Part shown: one piece after another, positions 62,074 through 64,000 of the stretch
Layout of the letters: each line of letters opens with the position of its first letter
Numbering within the stretch: the first letter of the stretch is position 1
NCBI GenBank assembly: GCA_030830785.1
Contig: JAURMI010000018.1
Coordinates: 19,420-83,419, forward strand
DNA from: Crocinitomicaceae bacterium
GTDB taxonomy: Bacteria; Bacteroidota; Bacteroidia; Flavobacteriales_D; Crocinitomicaceae
Length of the DNA stretch: 64,000 nucleotides
Direction: 5' to 3'
Notes under the pieces: generated by a model
What the model saw: only the letters and a program-made list of their open reading frames with translations
Told to the model about the DNA's origin: nothing
Databases searched by the model: none
Made by a program: the position numbers and the translations under genes

Positions 62074-62973
62074 GTGTTAAGAGTGTCTAAAGGAATTAAA
62101 AAACGCATTTGGTTTATAATTAATCCAATTTCAGGCGTGCGTCGAAAAGACGACATTCCAACCTTAATCAATCGTTACCTAGATAAGGACACTTTCAATT
62201 TTGAAATTCGCTATACCAAATACAAAGGGCATGCCATTGAAATTGCCAAAGAAGCTGTTAATTTAGCAATAGACGTTGTTTGCGCTGTTGGTGGCGACGG
62301 CTCGGTGCATGAAGTGGGTATTAGCTTAATCAATACCAAAACAAGTCTTGCAGTTATTCCTATTGGATCTGGAAATGGTTTGGCACGGCATATGTCAATT
62401 CCGAGAAACATCCAAAAAGCCATTCAAACCATAAATCGAAATAACCAAATTACCATGGACACCGTTTTGGTGAATGATAGGCCTTTTATTGGTGTTGGCG
62501 GTTATGGATTGGATGCAGTTATTGCAAAAAAATTTAATGATGACCGAAAACGAGGTTTTTTAACCTATATCAAACACGCGATCAAAGAAATATTTCGCTA
62601 CAATCCTATGAATATTTCAATTGATACCAATGGTCAAATAAAAAAAATGCCTGTTGTACTGTGTACAATTGCCAATACTTCTGAATTTGGAAATGGATTC
62701 AAAGTTTCCCCGAAATCAGATGCAACAGACGGAAAAATTGAACTTTTTCTGCTTAAACCATTCAAATTTTTAAGCATACCCAAAATGATTTATCAGTTTT
62801 TTACTGGAAAATCAGATCAATCGACCTACGCTGAAGTTATTTCATTTAAAAAGGCGAAAATAACAATACCTAATGGCCAGGCCCATTACGATGGTGAGCC
62901 ATTGACAACCTCAGGCGAATTAAATGTCTGCGTTGTACCACACTCCCTTCAAATAATCATCGGTAAAAAATAA
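62074..62973 (+). CDS. Diacylglycerol kinase family lipid kinase (YegS/BmrU-like)
   Basis: 299 residues. The kinase signature is complete: IINPISG near 15-21, GGDGSVHEV (73-81) and GSGNGLARHM near 107-116. The start is a GTG at 62074 (a second GTG at 62083 is possible); there is no in-frame ATG before the conserved region. It phosphorylates a diacylglycerol- or sphingoid-type lipid. The end overlaps the DUF1569-like gene by one base. Confidence 0.92.
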   Translation: MLRVSKGIKKRIWFIINPISGVRRKDDIPTLINRYLDKDTFNFEIRYTKYKGHAIEIAKEAVNLAIDVVCAVGGDGSVHEVGISLINTKTSLAVIPIGSGNGLARHMSIPRNIQKAIQTINRNNQITMDTVLVNDRPFIGVGGYGLDAVIAKKFNDDRKRGFLTYIKHAIKEIFRYNPMNISIDTNGQIKKMPVVLCTIANTSEFGNGFKVSPKSDATDGKIELFLLKPFKFLSIPKMIYQFFTGKSDQSTYAEVISFKKAKITIPNGQAHYDGEPLTTSGELNVCVVPHSLQIIIGKK

Positions 62974-63428
62974 TGATCACCACCTTTCAACTCGATCTAG
63001 AGTTTATGTTGGCAGGGCTCTCCAAGCTCAAAACAGAAACAGTGGCAAATTGGGGTCAAATGTCGTCGCAACGAATGGTAGAGCATCTTACCGATTGCTT
63101 GTATATGTCAATAGGCTTAGGTGATTACAAGTTAGAAGTAGCAGAAGATCGCATCGAACGCATGCAAGCATGGCTAGATACCGATAAACCAATGGCCAAA
63201 GATATCCAAGTATCTTTTGCCTCCCCTTCCACTCCCCTGCGCAACGACGAACTAGAAACCGCAATTGATGAATTCACAGATGCATTCCTATCCTTTTTGG
63301 AGCATTATGAAAATCATCCCAATCAGAAAGCGCTACACCCAGCCTATGGCCAACTCAATTATAGCCAATGGCAACGCCTCCACAATAAACATTTTGCGCA
63401 TCATTTTGAGCAGTTTGGACTTATTTAA
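62973..63428 (+). CDS. DUF1569-like (DinB-fold) protein
   Basis: 151-residue helical protein. The closing block HPAYGQLNYSQWQRLHNKH followed by FAHHFEQFGL and the early MSSQRMVEHLTDC segment carry the His pattern of DinB/DUF1569-type metal-binding four-helix bundles. A small-thiol-dependent transferase activity is possible but not shown. It overlaps the lipid kinase gene by one base and the convergent DUF1295 gene by eight. Confidence 0.8.
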   Translation: MITTFQLDLEFMLAGLSKLKTETVANWGQMSSQRMVEHLTDCLYMSIGLGDYKLEVAEDRIERMQAWLDTDKPMAKDIQVSFASPSTPLRNDELETAIDEFTDAFLSFLEHYENHPNQKALHPAYGQLNYSQWQRLHNKHFAHHFEQFGLI

Positions 63429-64000
63429 ACCATGGAATAAAACGTGGAACGCGTTTTTGATAATCTTTATAGGCCGGATATTTATTTGCAGATAGTTCTT
63501 CTGAGAAATCTGAACTTCCTTTGAATAAGATAATCAACAAGATACATCCACCTATGGTCCAATTGATCCATTGCCCAGTAGCATTGACACTAAATAAGTA
63601 GAAAATTACCCAAATCGATTGTTCCATTGCATAGTTTGGATGGCGCACTATTGCCCAAAGTCCTTTAGATACAAAGCCCAATTCATATTCACCAAGTGGT
63701 TCACCGGCCTTGATACGGCGGTGTTTTTCAGTCTGAAAGTCATATTGCTGTTGATCGGCAATAAATTCTATGACGATCGCCAACAAGAACAAGACAGCCA
63801 AAATATAATCTATGTAATTAAGGCCGGAATCCTTTTTTTGAGATACCGTCGCAAGAATGGGCACGGTGAAAGAAAAAATCAACACATTTTGATAGGCTGA
63901 AATAAAGAAAAGATTAAATAATCCCCAGATAAATTTATTATTAAAACCCGGGCGTTGGCGCAAAGCTTCCCAGCGGTAATCTTCTTCCCCAGCCCAAAAT
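63421..64000 (-). CDS. DUF1295 / steroid 5-alpha-reductase-like membrane protein (5' end cut by window)
   Basis: The frame is open from 64000 to the stop at 63421 (about 193 residues visible). Residues ahead of a possible internal TTG continue the family pattern (FWAGEEDYRWEAL, then RQRPGFNNKFIWGLFNLFF), so the true start lies beyond the right edge. Several membrane helices and the NADPH-site motif ending in VRHPNYAMEQ fit the DUF1295/ICMT-like family. The substrate is unknown. Confidence 0.88.
   Translation of the reverse strand, partial: FWAGEEDYRWEALRQRPGFNNKFIWGLFNLFFISAYQNVLIFSFTVPILATVSQKKDSGLNYIDYILAVLFLLAIVIEFIADQQQYDFQTEKHRRIKAGEPLGEYELGFVSKGLWAIVRHPNYAMEQSIWVIFYLFSVNATGQWINWTIGGCILLIILFKGSSDFSEELSANKYPAYKDYQKRVPRFIPWFK

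Noticed and set aside
1..64000. CRISPR array, prophage, integrase, insertion sequence or riboswitch
   Set aside because: No regularly spaced repeats, no transposase or phage genes, and no leader with a recognisable riboswitch core were seen.

Overview
The window is a dense, AT-rich stretch of bacterial chromosome from a member of the Bacteroidota. The evidence is a fused lpxC-fabZ gene inside lpxD-lpxC/fabZ-lpxA, a C-terminal type IX secretion (T9SS) sorting domain, a PorE-like T9SS protein, a sigma/anti-sigma pair of the Bacteroidota type, many families typical of the phylum (DUF4924, DUF4956 with a VTC domain, Porin_10-like), and TAnnTTTG promoter elements. Order and genus cannot be fixed from the sequence. 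Gene order looks like core genome: no transposase, integrase, phage gene, CRISPR array or rRNA was found, and no gap exceeds about 160 bases.

Layout. 1-5.1 kb: tail of an M1 aminopeptidase, recQ, an Nfu-type Fe-S scaffold, a shrunken methyltransferase-like protein and a beta-helix lipoprotein. 5.2-13.2 kb: mdh, an ECF sigma factor with its membrane partner, then mutL, two rhomboid proteases, a membrane-anchored nuclease/phosphatase-fold protein and a class I amidotransferase, packed like one operon. 13.3-21.5 kb: a T9SS cargo protein with Asp-box repeats, lipA with a PlsC-like acyltransferase, and ddl and dacB with overlapping 3' ends, followed by rfbC. 21.5-35.5 kb: a long rightward block of uvrA, trxA, the lipid A genes lpxD-lpxC/fabZ-lpxA, rlmD, cinA, queE, the PorE-like gene, a UbiA prenyltransferase and maf.

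35.6-42.7 kb is a leftward block: an OmpA protein, hemE, ung, an Asp-box exported protein, an M61 peptidase and purT. 42.8-52.7 kb is rightward: VTC-domain protein plus DUF4956, lpxK, purine nucleoside phosphorylase, gatB, two tandem TlpA-like thioredoxins, lpxH, tsaE, ald and an HsdR-N fold protein. 52.7-64 kb holds a three-gene envelope-type cluster, an RRM protein, a CCA-enzyme-type nucleotidyltransferase, a pRiA4b ORF-3-like protein with a methyltransferase, an FKBP lipoprotein, sucD, a porin, rpsT with two tandem tRNA-Glu genes, a lipid kinase and a DUF1295 protein cut by the right edge.

Five lipid A genes (lpxD, lpxC/fabZ, lpxA, lpxK, lpxH), two wall genes (ddl, dacB) and several outer-membrane or T9SS proteins make envelope building the main theme. 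The most notable general signal is that exact TAnnTTTG elements lie only 4-9 bases before the start codon of ten genes, which implies leaderless or nearly leaderless mRNAs. I found no convincing new multi-gene system. The best candidates for follow-up are the sigma/anti-sigma pair whose membrane partner ends in a domain resembling a T9SS type B (CHU_C) module, and several core enzymes missing expected motifs (MutL, RlmD, the short methyltransferase-like protein).
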